This document shows, one piece after another, positions 27,935 to 36,229 of a stretch of DNA of 60,894 bases (positions are counted from its first letter, which is position 1; each line of letters starts with the position of its first letter). The notes under the pieces were generated by a model. The model searched no databases. It was not told the origin of the DNA and was given only the letters and a program-made list of their open reading frames with translations. The translations under genes and the position numbers were made by a program. This stretch comes from Streptomyces sp. MMG1533. Its GTDB lineage: Bacteria > Actinomycetota > Actinomycetes > Streptomycetales > Streptomycetaceae. The stretch spans positions 1 to 60,894 of the forward strand of contig NZ_LGDG01000249.1 in NCBI RefSeq assembly GCF_001279775.1, in the 5' to 3' direction.

Positions 27935-28094
27935 GGCTCGCGTCTGCGGAGCGGACCGCTGCGCACTGCGCTTCCTGGACCGCTCCCCGGCCCGCAACCG
28001 CCGCTGGTGCTCCATGTCCCGCTGCGCAAACCGCACCAAGGTCCGCCCCCATCAGGCACGTACACGACAGAGCGGCCGGATTACGGAGAGCTGA
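27933..28094 (+). pseudogene. C-terminal CGNR zinc-finger fragment
   Basis: The frame reads RVCGADRC, FLDRSPARNRRWCSMSRC and ANRTKVR, the four-Cys CGNR zinc-finger DNA-binding domain found at the C-terminus of a family of actinobacterial regulators; all four cysteines are present. The N-terminal two thirds are missing, cut off at the junction with the hydrolase remnant. A second, more decayed copy lies at 37067-37170. Confidence 0.7.
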
Positions 28095-28131
28095 CGGAGG
28101 AGCGCGATCACGATGCCACCCGTTCCTCAGC

Positions 28132-28641
28132 TCATCCGGGCGACCTCATACGAAAGGCCGGGCCGGGGACGCTCTCGATGTCTTCGGCCTGCACGGCGTG
28201 GCCTCGTTCGCAGCGAATCTGAACGTCGACGTGCGCGCCGCACTCGCGGTGTCGCGCCAATACCGCCGGCCCCTCCGAGTCGGCACGGTAACGGTCACCC
28301 CACTGCAGCAGCCCCATCACGGCCGGCACCAGATCCATGCCCTTAGAGGTGATCACATACTTCGGCCGACTCCGCGAACCGGGCTCCTTGTACGTCTCCG
28401 TCGCCAGGATCCCTTGCTCCACCAGCATCCGAAGCCGCGTCGCGAGGAGGTTGCGCGGACAGCCGAGGACGCGTTCGAAGTCGCTGAAGCGGGACGAGCC
28501 GTACCAGACCTCGCGCAGGATCAGGATCGTCCACTTCTCACCCACGACCTCAAGAGTCCGCGCGATCGAGCAGTTGGACGTGTCCCGGTCGAGTCGGGGG
28601 TCCATGCCGGTGTCTTGGAGAACTTCGGTCCACGCATCCAT
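28132..28641 (-). CDS. HxlR-family transcriptional regulator (intact copy of three)
   Basis: A 169-residue winged-helix regulator. The HxlR core is clear: NCSIARTLEVVGEKWTILIL, then the wing with YKEPGSRSRPKYVITSKGMDL. Such proteins sense electrophiles or redox stress and usually control a divergent enzyme. ATG 28641 gives the N-terminus MDAWTEVL, matching MDARTEAL of the copy at 44184. Its operator lies 22 bp upstream at 28663. The divergent target found beside the other two copies is absent here; the next plus-strand gene is a TetR gene with its own operator. Confidence 0.88.
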   Translation of the reverse strand: MDAWTEVLQDTGMDPRLDRDTSNCSIARTLEVVGEKWTILILREVWYGSSRFSDFERVLGCPRNLLATRLRMLVEQGILATETYKEPGSRSRPKYVITSKGMDLVPAVMGLLQWGDRYRADSEGPAVLARHRECGAHVDVQIRCERGHAVQAEDIESVPGPAFRMRSPG

Positions 28642-28662
28642 GGGAGCGATTCTAACCGAGTT

Positions 28663-28684
28663 TGAGTTTACTTTTAGATACTCA
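28663..28684. promoter_or_regulatory. HxlR operator, copy 1
   Basis: Inverted repeat GAGTTTA-N6-GATACTC, with flanking T and A, immediately upstream of the HxlR gene. Near-identical elements lie at 44713 and 49992. Confidence 0.65.
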
Positions 28685-28785
28685 GGCGCCCGGCGGAGCA
28701 CACACCCCTCACCGACGAGGAAGTCGCGACCCACCTGGGGTCGGGCACCCACCTCGGGCCGTAAGCCATGCGCATGACCTCACGG

Positions 28786-28801
28786 GCATAATATTACATG
28801 C
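28786..28801. promoter_or_regulatory. Palindrome upstream of the TetR gene
   Basis: GCATAATATTACATGC, an imperfect 16-bp palindrome in an AT-rich pocket 65 bp before the TetR start; it probably is the autoregulatory operator and overlaps the promoter. Confidence 0.45.
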
Positions 28802-28865
28802 GTCAGACCATGAACTAAGCTCGGATTGCAGGGCAACGGCCTTACCTCGCGACGGGAGGAAGCCT

Positions 28866-29438
28866 GTGGCGCGCTACACCAAGGAGCACAAGCAGGTGAC
28901 GCGGCAACGGATCATCGAGAAGGCCGGCCACCGATTCAAGCAGGACGGGATAGACGGCTCGGGCATTTCGACACTGATGGCGGACGCCGGGCTCACCAAC
29001 GGAGCGTTCTACGCCCACTTCACCTCGAAGGACGACCTCGTCGCCAACGTCGTCGCCGATGAACTGCGCACGCAGGCGGAGCGTTACGACACGCTGCGGC
29101 CCGGCCGACAGGGACTCGAGGACTTCGTTCGCGGCTATCTGTCGCCCGAGCACCGTGACCAGCCCGGCACCGGATGCCCCTCCGCCGCACTGCTCGACGA
29201 GATCGGCCGCTGCGCGGACGCCACCAAGCAGGCGTACACCGAGGGCGCGACGGCCATCGTGGACGAGATCGCCGCCCGCCTGGCGCCTGCGGATCCGCAG
29301 TCCGCTCGCGGCAAGGCCATCGGGCTCTTCACCATGATGGTGGGCACGCTGCAACTGTCCCGCGCCCTCGCCGACCGTAAGTTCGCGGACGAGGTCCTCG
29401 AGAAGGGAATCGAGAACGCCCACACGTTCATGCGCTGA
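28866..29438 (+). CDS. TetR-family regulator (paralogue 1 of 3)
   Basis: A 190-residue TetR protein. The N-terminal helix-turn-helix carries ISTLMADAGLTNGAFYAHF, and the C-terminal domain has the LmrA/YxaF-type motif GCPSAALLDEIGR. GTG 28866 has GGGAGGA 6 bp upstream; a longer frame would include the operator. It is clearly homologous along its length to the genes at 34579 and 36230. The likely target is the divergently placed alpha/beta hydrolase downstream (29688, converging) or itself. The ligand is unknown. Confidence 0.9.
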   Translation: MARYTKEHKQVTRQRIIEKAGHRFKQDGIDGSGISTLMADAGLTNGAFYAHFTSKDDLVANVVADELRTQAERYDTLRPGRQGLEDFVRGYLSPEHRDQPGTGCPSAALLDEIGRCADATKQAYTEGATAIVDEIAARLAPADPQSARGKAIGLFTMMVGTLQLSRALADRKFADEVLEKGIENAHTFMR

Positions 29439-29687
29439 GAGTGACGACCGAGCCGCAACAGTGTGGTGGTCGACCGCCGCCGCCGGGCGATACGCGAGGG
29501 CATCGAGCCGAGCCCGGATGCGATAACCGTTCCGCGCGTCCGAGCATGGACACTCGCGACCACTCGCGGACTGGTGAAGTGGCCGCTCCCGCCTCGCCTC
29601 ATGACCGGTTGACGGGCGTCGACCACCCGGACCGGAGAAGCCTCCAAAGTCCCCAGCGCACGTACCGCCCCCCACCCCTGACACCCA

Positions 29688-30554
29688 CTACCGCCCAAGG
29701 AAGTCGAGGGCTTCCGCCACGAACTGCTCGTGGAACTGGAAGATGCCTCCATGGCCGGCGTCGGGATAGACGACCAGGTCGGCGTTCGGCAGTCGCCGGG
29801 CCAGTTCGAACGAGTTCTTCGTCGGCACCATCCTGTCGCTCTCGCCGTTGGCGATGAACACGGGCTGATGGATGACGGAGAGGTCCTGGGACTGTGCGAG
29901 CCCCCAGCGGTGGATGGCCTTGAGCTGGGCGAAGTACGACGTGGGGGAGATCGCCTTGTCCCGGTCGTGGGTGCGCTCCTTGAGACGGGCGAGGAACTGC
30001 TTTCCGGCTCGGCGCCCGCCCGCGGTGCGGGTGAAGAAGAGGAACTGCTTCGGGTCCTGGAGAGTGAACAGGGCCCGGACGGTGTCGAGATGGGACAGCC
30101 GGCTCACGTTCTTGATGCCCTCACCGCCCGAGGGGCCGGTGCCCGTGAGGATCAGCTTGCGGACGAGCCGCGGTTCGGCCTGCGCGATCACCTGGGCGAT
30201 CATGCCGCCCATCGAGAAGCCGTGAATGTCGACATGCTCGAGCCCGAGCCCCCGGATGAAGGTGACGGCATCCTTCGCCATCTCCTCGATGGTCTTCGGC
30301 GTCGAGCCGCTGGAAGCGCCGACGCCCCGGTTGTCGAAGGTGATGACCCGGTGCTTGGCAGCGATGCCGTCGACGACCCGGGGGTCCCAGTTGTCGAGGA
30401 CCGCGGCAAGGTGGGTGATGAAGACCACCGGGACGCCAGTCCGGGGACCGAGGTCACGGTAGGCGAAGGCCACTCCCCCGGCGGCGAGGGTGCGGGTCGG
30501 CGCGTTCTTGTACGAGGTCACCACGTCACCTCGTGCTCCTTGTGCGTCACTCAT
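29688..30554 (-). CDS. Alpha/beta hydrolase, haloperoxidase/esterase-like
   Basis: A 288-residue alpha/beta hydrolase. The nucleophile elbow is GFSMGGMIA, the acid is probably in NGESDRMVP, and the His is in YPDAGHGGIFQ. A loop FDNRGVGASSG precedes the elbow. The substrate cannot be assigned. ATG 30554 has GAAGG about 9 bp upstream, so the longer start at 30572 is rejected. A perfect 8-bp inverted repeat lies about 120 bp upstream at 30676, and a TetR gene converges from the other side. Confidence 0.85.
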   Translation of the reverse strand: MSDAQGARGDVVTSYKNAPTRTLAAGGVAFAYRDLGPRTGVPVVFITHLAAVLDNWDPRVVDGIAAKHRVITFDNRGVGASSGSTPKTIEEMAKDAVTFIRGLGLEHVDIHGFSMGGMIAQVIAQAEPRLVRKLILTGTGPSGGEGIKNVSRLSHLDTVRALFTLQDPKQFLFFTRTAGGRRAGKQFLARLKERTHDRDKAISPTSYFAQLKAIHRWGLAQSQDLSVIHQPVFIANGESDRMVPTKNSFELARRLPNADLVVYPDAGHGGIFQFHEQFVAEALDFLGR

Positions 30555-30675
30555 GGCCGTGCCCTTCTGCATGGGGGTTTCGGGACTGCGGCGGCAGTCG
30601 GTTCGGTCGGCGGCAGAAGGCCCTTAGGAGTTGAAACCCCGATCGGTTGAGTCCTTCAGCATCACGCCAACTATT

Positions 30676-30693
30676 GAATTATGACCATAATTC
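30676..30693. promoter_or_regulatory. Palindromic operator upstream of the alpha/beta hydrolase
   Basis: GAATTATG-AC-CATAATTC, two perfect 8-bp half sites in an AT-rich pocket of an otherwise GC-rich region. It is likely to be a TetR or MarR site; the CATAAT half also occurs in the palindrome before the TetR gene at 28786. Confidence 0.6.
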
Positions 30694-31009
30694 CATCGGG
30701 GTGCAAGAGATGCGCCGCAGACGATGACGGTGAGGCCGCGACAGCGACTCGGTTCCGCCACAAGACCGCCCCTCCCCCGGGGAGCAGGTCGATGTCGCGG
30801 CAGCGCACGAGACCACGCCACCAGGGCGCACCGACCGGCAGCCGGGCCTCATGGAAGGCAGTGCCGCGAAAGTCGACAACTCGTCGCCCGGACGCAGGAC
30901 GCGATCCATTTCAAGCCGACGACCCCGCCGCCGACTCGGCGACTACTGGGTCACTCTCTGGCCGATCAATGAAGGCGCAGAGGACATAGCCGCCACCCTC
31001 ACGCACGGC
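30694..31009. other. Gene-free stretch
   Basis: About 315 bp between the operator and a PucR remnant. No frame has genuine coding character on either strand and no hairpin or repeat stands out. Confidence 0.5.
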
Positions 31010-31485
31010 GCGATTGGCTCTCGGGGCCACGCAGTAGCGACCTCGGCCAGCGGTTCAGAAGACCTGGACCGGGCGTTCCGGTTGGCACGAGGCGCGCTTG
31101 AACTCGGCGGCTCCCAGGCTCCGCTGGTTCGCACGATCGAGACCTGGGGGTGGTGGTGGGCTTGTTGCTCCAGCTGGAGGACCCTGGAGGACCACAGTCC
31201 GTCGCGAGCTTCAGTGATCGCGTGCGGGGTGCACTGCGCCAGAGCGATCTCGAGCGCTCGACAGACCTGATCCTCACCCTGAGAACCTTCTTGGCCAATG
31301 ATTGCCGCGCCGATGTGTCCGCTCAAGAGCTCCTCGTCCACAAGAACACGAGCTCCCAGCGGCTTCGGCGTATCGAGAGGCCGACGGGACTCTCTTTCGC
31401 AAGTCCTTCAGACGTCCTGCAGTTCAGCGCCGCCTTGGCAGCTGACGACATCCGGGCAGCATCGGACCCCTCGGCGGGACTGTAA
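31010..31485 (+). pseudogene. C-terminal part of a PucR/CdaR-type regulator with a frameshift
   Basis: A first frame gives DLDRAFRLARGALELGG; near 31140 the homology moves to another frame (DLGVVVGLLLQLEDP) and ends with the PucR-type helix-turn-helix ELLVHKNTSSQRLRRIER. One base must have been lost or gained near 31138-31141. The N-terminal half is absent here; an N-terminal PucR fragment lies at 53141, but it need not be the same gene. Confidence 0.6.
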
Positions 31486-31632
31486 GACGTTCGGCTCTGT
31501 CCCGTAATCGGTGGTGACGAAGTGTCACAGTGCGGTGCGGCTTCATGCGGTGTGCCGGCAGGGCTGACGGGCACCCTCCGGCACGGGCGGGCGCGTGCTG
31601 TGCGGCGAAGGCCGTCCCCCGGCCGTGCGGTG
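31486..31632. other. Junction sequence, possibly an insertion-sequence end
   Basis: GGCTCTGTCCCGTAATCGG at 31493-31511 resembles the terminal repeats of some Streptomyces insertion sequences, and lies between two gene fragments. No partner repeat or transposase is visible. Confidence 0.25.
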
Positions 31633-31860
31633 CGCCGGTTCATCACCGAGTTCGCAAAGTGGAGTGTGTCGGTGACGCCGAAACGGGTCATCGCCGAGGG
31701 CGACCTGGTGGCAGTCCAGAGCCACTGCGTCAACACACCGGGCGAGCGCGGCCGGGCGGTCATCGACCGCTTCCGGGTAAGGGACGGAAAGATCGTCGAA
31801 CACTGGGATGCCATGCAGGACGTGCCGGAGACCTCCGCCAACGACAACACGATGTTCTGA
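31633..31860 (+). pseudogene. C-terminal part of a SnoaL-like (NTF2-fold) protein
   Basis: About 75 residues with KRVIAEGDLVAVQSHCVN, DRFRVRDGKIVEHWDAMQD and the end NDNTMF, characteristic of the second half of SnoaL-like polyketide-cyclase-fold proteins. The first half is missing: preceding codons in the same frame have no homology and lie next to a possible insertion-sequence end. A longer ORF from 31522 exists but its N-terminus looks spurious. Confidence 0.6.
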
Positions 31861-32420
31861 CGGCCGCCGGGTCGTAGCGGTCGCGCTACGACCCTGGGCA
31901 GCGCCTGAGCCGGCCGTCGCCGGTGACGTCGTCTGTGACGGAGTGCACCCCGTCACTCGCGGAATCCGCGGGCGGAGGCCGCGACGCGTGGCAACGCACA
32001 CTCGGCCGAAGTGGAGGCGCGGAGCGGAGTTCGTAGTGGCCGCCGCAAAGGCCCCACTCGGCTGGTTGCCCTTCGCGCCGAGCGCCAGGGGATTGGCGAT
32101 GCGTGCCGGGAGAGACGGGACGGGAGGGGGCCGGACGGGGAAAGACACCCACCCAGCGGCAGCGCCTCAAACCACCGGTCCGTCGTCCACAGCGACAGCC
32201 GGGACTGCGCCACCAGCTGTACCCGGTGGCGCCCCCTGCGCCACCCGTTGCGATCCCGAACTGTTCGCTTGCCGTCTTGGGTGATGCGAGGGCCGGCCGT
32301 CTCGGTCAACTGCTCGTCGTCCGCTAGTGGTCTTTCCCGTACCACACTCCATGTTTCCCGGAACTTTCCCGGATCGCCGGACGTGACCCCTTGCCATCGA
32401 CCGACGACCCCCATATGGTC
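31861..32420. other. Gene-free stretch before the short-chain dehydrogenase
   Basis: About 560 bp with no credible gene. Composition is GC-rich up to about 32330, then drops towards the AT-rich promoter region at 32400-32450. Confidence 0.5.
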
Positions 32421-32449
32421 GTACGAACGTAAGGCATACGAACGTAATT
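32421..32449. promoter_or_regulatory. Direct-repeat operator upstream of the short-chain dehydrogenase
   Basis: TACGAACGTAA occurs at 32421-32431 and again at 32436-32446, 15 bp apart. The second copy continues as CGAACGTAATTC; the same 12-mer with one change (CGAACGTAATCC) lies in front of the TetR gene at 36889-36900. This links that TetR protein to this promoter. Confidence 0.55.
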
Positions 32450-32469
32450 CAAAACCAAGGGAGCTCGTG

Positions 32470-33285
32470 ATGACGACAACTCGGCCGGTGGCACTGGTGA
32501 CAGGTGCCTCATCAGGGATCGGCAAGGAGACGGCCCGCGCCTTCGTCGCGGCGGGTTTCGAGGTGATCGGAACCGGCCGCAAGACCTCCGGACTCACCCC
32601 GCCCGCGGGTGTGACGTACCTCGATCTCGACGTGGCCAGTGACGACTCGGCCACCGCCGCGGTCGCGGAGGTGATCGACCGGTTCGGACGCATCGACGTC
32701 CTGGTCAACAACGCGGGCATCGGCTCGGCGGGCGCCGTCGAGGAGAACTCCGTCGCCCAGGCCCAGAACGTCCTGAACATCAACGTCCTCGGTGTCATCC
32801 GTATGACGAAGGCCGTCCTACCGCACATGCGTGCCCAGGGTGGCGGACGCGTGATCAACATCTCGTCCGTCCTCGGGGTCGCCCCCCAGCCCTTCATGGC
32901 CCTCTACGTCGCCGCGAAACACGCCATCGAGGGCTACTCCGAGTCGCTGGACCACGAGGTCCGCGAGCACGGCGTCCGGGTCCTCCTCGTCCAGCCCGCC
33001 TATACCAAGACCAGCTTCGACACCAACGCCGTGCAGCCCGACACCCCGCTGCCTCTGTACGCGGAGCGGCGGCGCATCTTCGACGAGGTGATCGCGGATG
33101 CGATGAGGGACGGCGACGACCCCGCCGTCGTCGCCAAGGTGATCGTCACTGCGGCCACCGACAAGAAGCCGAAGCTGCGCTACACCGCCGGCCCGCTGGC
33201 CTCACGCGTCACCACGGCGCGCCGCCTCGTCCCCGCCGGAACGTTCGACAAGCAGATCCGCAAGAACAACCGCATGCCCAACTGA
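32470..33285 (+). CDS. Short-chain dehydrogenase/reductase
   Basis: A 271-residue classical SDR, NADP- or NAD-dependent. The cofactor loop TGASSGIGKE, the NNAGIG strand, the catalytic Ser in NISSVLG and the YVAAKHA motif are intact. The substrate is unknown; the family includes carbonyl reductases acting on small ketones, quinones and steroids. The start is ATG 32470, just after AAGGGAGC. The promoter carries a direct repeat that also occurs before the TetR gene at 36820, so control by that regulator is likely. Confidence 0.9.
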   Translation: MTTTRPVALVTGASSGIGKETARAFVAAGFEVIGTGRKTSGLTPPAGVTYLDLDVASDDSATAAVAEVIDRFGRIDVLVNNAGIGSAGAVEENSVAQAQNVLNINVLGVIRMTKAVLPHMRAQGGGRVINISSVLGVAPQPFMALYVAAKHAIEGYSESLDHEVREHGVRVLLVQPAYTKTSFDTNAVQPDTPLPLYAERRRIFDEVIADAMRDGDDPAVVAKVIVTAATDKKPKLRYTAGPLASRVTTARRLVPAGTFDKQIRKNNRMPN

Positions 33286-33344
33286 CACTCCCGGTCCGGC
33301 TTCAAAGCATCGATGACATCCCGGTCCGGCTTCAAGGGCGCCGA
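33283..33344. repeat. Two tandem 31-bp copies overlapping the dehydrogenase stop codon
   Basis: TGACACTCCCGGTCCGGC and following bases (33283-33313) are repeated at 33314-33344 with a few changes. The first copy begins at the TGA stop codon itself. The duplication is recent enough to be readable but not exact. Confidence 0.8.
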
Positions 33345-33442
33345 TTCCACCCCAATGCCTCCGTCGTACCCGACATCACTGCCATCCCTGATGCCCCCGA
33401 AAGTCCATCGATCAGTCACTCGTTGAATTACCGAGGAGAGTC

Positions 33443-34525
33443 ATGCGGCAGCAACGCCAGCAAACGGCCCGGCGCAGTGCATCGAGCGCAAGGCGTTTTC
33501 TGAAGGGGAACGTCGGAATCGCGCTGGCGGTCACCGCGACGGCGGCCGTCCTGGGCTCGGCGCCGTCCGCGTCCGCATGGACGGGACACTCGTACAGCGG
33601 ATCCGCTGTCACCGACGTACGGACCGCGGCGACGTTCGACTTCGCCGCCGGCGAGATCCCCGAGAACATCACCGTCAACCCCGACGGCTCGGTGACCCTG
33701 TCCATGCTCGGCAGTTGCGCGGTGTGCCAGCGCACCCATGGGCCGCAGCTGATGCGTATCTCCCCGTCCAAAGAGCGCACGGTGCTCGTCACCGGGCAGG
33801 TGGGTGAGGCGATCAGCGGCAACACCCGTGGCAGTGACGGCACCGTCTACTACAGCGTGTGGGCCCCGGGCAACGCGGCCAGGAACGGCGTGTACAAGCT
33901 GCTTCCGGACGGTACCCCTCAGCGCATCGCCGCTCTGCCCGCCGACTCGGGCCCCAACGGGCTGGCCATCGACCCGGCCGGACGCACCCTCTACATCGCG
34001 GACAGCCTGAAGGGCATCATCTGGTCCGTTCCCATCTCGGGCGGATCGGTTACCCCGTGGCTGACCGATGCCGCTCTCGCGCCGGTACCGACCGAAGCAC
34101 TGCCGATCGGTGCCAACGGGCTCAGGTTCCACAACGGCGCCCTGTGGGTCAGCAACTTCAACAAGGGAACGCTGCTGCGGGTACCGGTCACCGGCACCGG
34201 CGCGGCCGGTCCCATCCGCCTCGTCGCGGGCGGCCTGCCCAACATCGACGATCTCAGCTTCCTGACCCCCTGGTCCGATGTGGTGTTCGCGGCGCAGAAC
34301 GGATCCTCCTCGCAGAACGGTCCGGACAGGGTCGTGGTGATCTACCCGAACGGCACCTACAAGGCCGTTCTGACCAGCGCGGACGGTCTCGCCTCGCCCT
34401 CCGCGACCGCGGTGCGCGGCGACCGGCTGTACATCACCGACGGCGGGGTTCCCGAGCCCCATGACCCGAAGCTGCAGACCGCGAGGATCAACTTCGCTGC
34501 TCTCCTTGCCAACGCGGCACACTGA
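33443..34525 (+). CDS. Secreted SMP-30/gluconolactonase-like beta-propeller
   Basis: A 360-residue protein with a long twin-basic N-terminus (KGNV and hydrophobic AVTATAAVLGS, cleavage near ASAWTG). A six-bladed propeller of the SMP-30/strictosidine-synthase type follows, with repeats such as NGLAIDPAGRTLYIADS and NGLRFHNGALWVSNF. Family members are lactonases or sugar-acid hydrolases and bind one divalent metal. The substrate is unknown. The start ATG 33443 follows GAGGAGAGTC. A hairpin separates it from the TetR gene 53 bp on. Confidence 0.8.
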   Translation: MRQQRQQTARRSASSARRFLKGNVGIALAVTATAAVLGSAPSASAWTGHSYSGSAVTDVRTAATFDFAAGEIPENITVNPDGSVTLSMLGSCAVCQRTHGPQLMRISPSKERTVLVTGQVGEAISGNTRGSDGTVYYSVWAPGNAARNGVYKLLPDGTPQRIAALPADSGPNGLAIDPAGRTLYIADSLKGIIWSVPISGGSVTPWLTDAALAPVPTEALPIGANGLRFHNGALWVSNFNKGTLLRVPVTGTGAAGPIRLVAGGLPNIDDLSFLTPWSDVVFAAQNGSSSQNGPDRVVVIYPNGTYKAVLTSADGLASPSATAVRGDRLYITDGGVPEPHDPKLQTARINFAALLANAAH

Positions 34526-34538
34526 CCTGACCAGGGCG

Positions 34539-34564
34539 GCAGCCGGGGCGCAAGCCCCGGCTGC
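34539..34564. terminator. Terminator hairpin between propeller gene and TetR gene
   Basis: A perfect 11-bp stem (GCAGCCGGGGC with its complement) with a GCAA tetraloop, only 14 bp before the next start codon. Partial readthrough or attenuation of the TetR gene is conceivable. Confidence 0.75.
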
Positions 34565-34578
34565 GATGGAGGAACGCA

Positions 34579-35166
34579 TTGCGGTACACGAAAGAACACA
34601 AACAGGAGACAAGGCAGCGGATCATCGAGACGGCCGGCCGCCGGCTCAAGCGCAACGGCATCGACGGCTCCGGAGTCGCGACACTCATGAAGGACGCGGG
34701 GCTGACCAACGGCACCTTCTACGCCTACTTCACGTCCAAGGACGAACTCGTCGCCACTGCGGTCGCCGACCAGATGCGCACACAGCACGAGAACATCGCC
34801 GCGCACGCGGCACCCGGCCGTGCCGGTCTCGAACAGATGGTGCGCTGGTACTTCTCCACCGAGCAGCGCGACAACATCGAGGACGGCTGCCCCAACGCCG
34901 CCCTGCTCGACGAGATCGGACGCTCCACGGATCCCACCAGGCAGGCGTATACCGACGGCGCGCTGGTCCTCATCGACGGCTTCGCCGCCCGCCTGGCACC
35001 CCACGATCCGCCGTCGGCGCGTCTGAAGTCACTCAGCCTCCTCGGCATGCTGGCCGGGACACTGCAACTCTCCCGTGCCCTGACCGACCGGCAGCTCGCC
35101 GACCAACTCCTCGAACAGGGCATCCGCAACGCCCTCTCACTCCTGGATGCCGAGCGGCACAACTGA
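34579..35166 (+). CDS. TetR-family regulator (paralogue 2 of 3)
   Basis: A 195-residue TetR protein with helix-turn-helix VATLMKDAGLTNGTFYAYF and the motif GCPNAALLDEIGR. It is about 65-70% identical by eye to the gene at 36230 and more distantly related to that at 28866. The start is TTG 34579 with GGAGGA just upstream. The preceding 53 bp are almost entirely a terminator hairpin, so its own promoter is not obvious; readthrough from the propeller gene may be its source. Confidence 0.88.
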   Translation: MRYTKEHKQETRQRIIETAGRRLKRNGIDGSGVATLMKDAGLTNGTFYAYFTSKDELVATAVADQMRTQHENIAAHAAPGRAGLEQMVRWYFSTEQRDNIEDGCPNAALLDEIGRSTDPTRQAYTDGALVLIDGFAARLAPHDPPSARLKSLSLLGMLAGTLQLSRALTDRQLADQLLEQGIRNALSLLDAERHN

Positions 35167-35447
35167 TCGCTTCAGCCGGTGACCTGTTTTCCATGTCGGG
35201 GAGGTCAAATCGATTACTCCGGCCCGGCGGGGTTCCGGTGAAACCTCTCCGACAGCCCATCCTGTTCCGACAACTCCGTCGGCAGCCGCCCGGTCGCGAA
35301 GGCAGGTCTGCCCCGGCGGTGCACGGTGATCGGCTGGCCAGGCCAGGAACGGTTCGGAGCGACGCTGTCCGCAGCGACGTCAAAGGCGGTGTCAAAAGGC
35401 AAAAGCCCCGTTCTGACGTCACCGCGCCAGGACTCCGTACGGGCCTC

Positions 35448-36009
35448 CTACCTGCTCCCGGGCAGCACCTCGGACTCGGTCACGGCAACCCGGTCCGCCG
35501 CCGCTTCGGCGGCATGGTGCTGTGCCACCTGGATGTGCCGCAGGCGGAACCAGGCGACCAGCGCTATCAGCGCGAAGGCCCGCCCCGGCGAGAACGAAGC
35601 TGAGGGTGAACTGCGATTCGGCGGGCAATGCAGGGGAGCCGGCAGGGAGGTGCCCGACGCTCTTGGAGGCCAGCACGGTGGTGATCACCGCGCTGCCGAT
35701 GGCGCTGCCAGTGGAGCGGGAGATGGAGTTGATGCCGTTGGTTATGCCGCTCTCGCGCTGCGGCACGGCGGCCACGATGATCGCCGGCATGGCCACGTAA
35801 CCGAGACTGATGGCAGCGCCCACCAACGCGCCTGCCACGATGACCGATGGAGTGCGGCTGTGGTCCAGGGCAAGCCAGGCGAAGCCCGCCGTGCCGCTCG
35901 CCGAGGCCAGCGCCAGGACCACCCGCGGACCGTGCCGGCGGACCAGCTGTCCGCCGACCGGCGCGGCGAGCAGCGACACCACGGTGCTGGGCAGCAGGTA
36001 CTCCACCGA
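35448..36009 (-). pseudogene. C-terminal part of an MFS exporter, 5' truncated and frameshifted
   Basis: The minus strand reads VEYLLPSTVVSLLAAPVGG, PQRESGITNGINSISRS and FTLSFVLAGAG. Then the homologous frame changes (AFALIALVAWFRLRHIQVAQ) and reaches a stop at 35448. A single base change near a G-run around 35590 explains the shift. The first half of the transporter is absent, and upstream sequence in the same frame is unrelated. The DHA-type family is typical of TetR-controlled exporters, and TetR genes lie on both sides. Confidence 0.7.
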
Positions 36010-36229
36010 CAAAGGGCGCGCAGACGCCTTCCTCGGCGCGGGAGAGCAGCTGAGCCCGTCGATGATCAAGAGCATGGGTCCGGCGAAGAACCGCATCCGG
36101 GCCTTCCAGCAGTTCTGGCGGCGCAGGAGGTGATACCCGGTGGCGTCGACTGAGTGCCGGCTGGAGAAGACCTGACGGCGTCGGGCTGCTCCCCCGAAAG
36201 CCACAGCCTGTGGCGAGGGATGTGGTACG

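Noticed and set aside
35810..36133. Plus-strand frame ending NRIRAFQQFWRRRR
   Set aside because: The basic C-terminus looks protein-like, but most of the frame is antisense to the dead exporter and no family is recognisable; kept only as a note.
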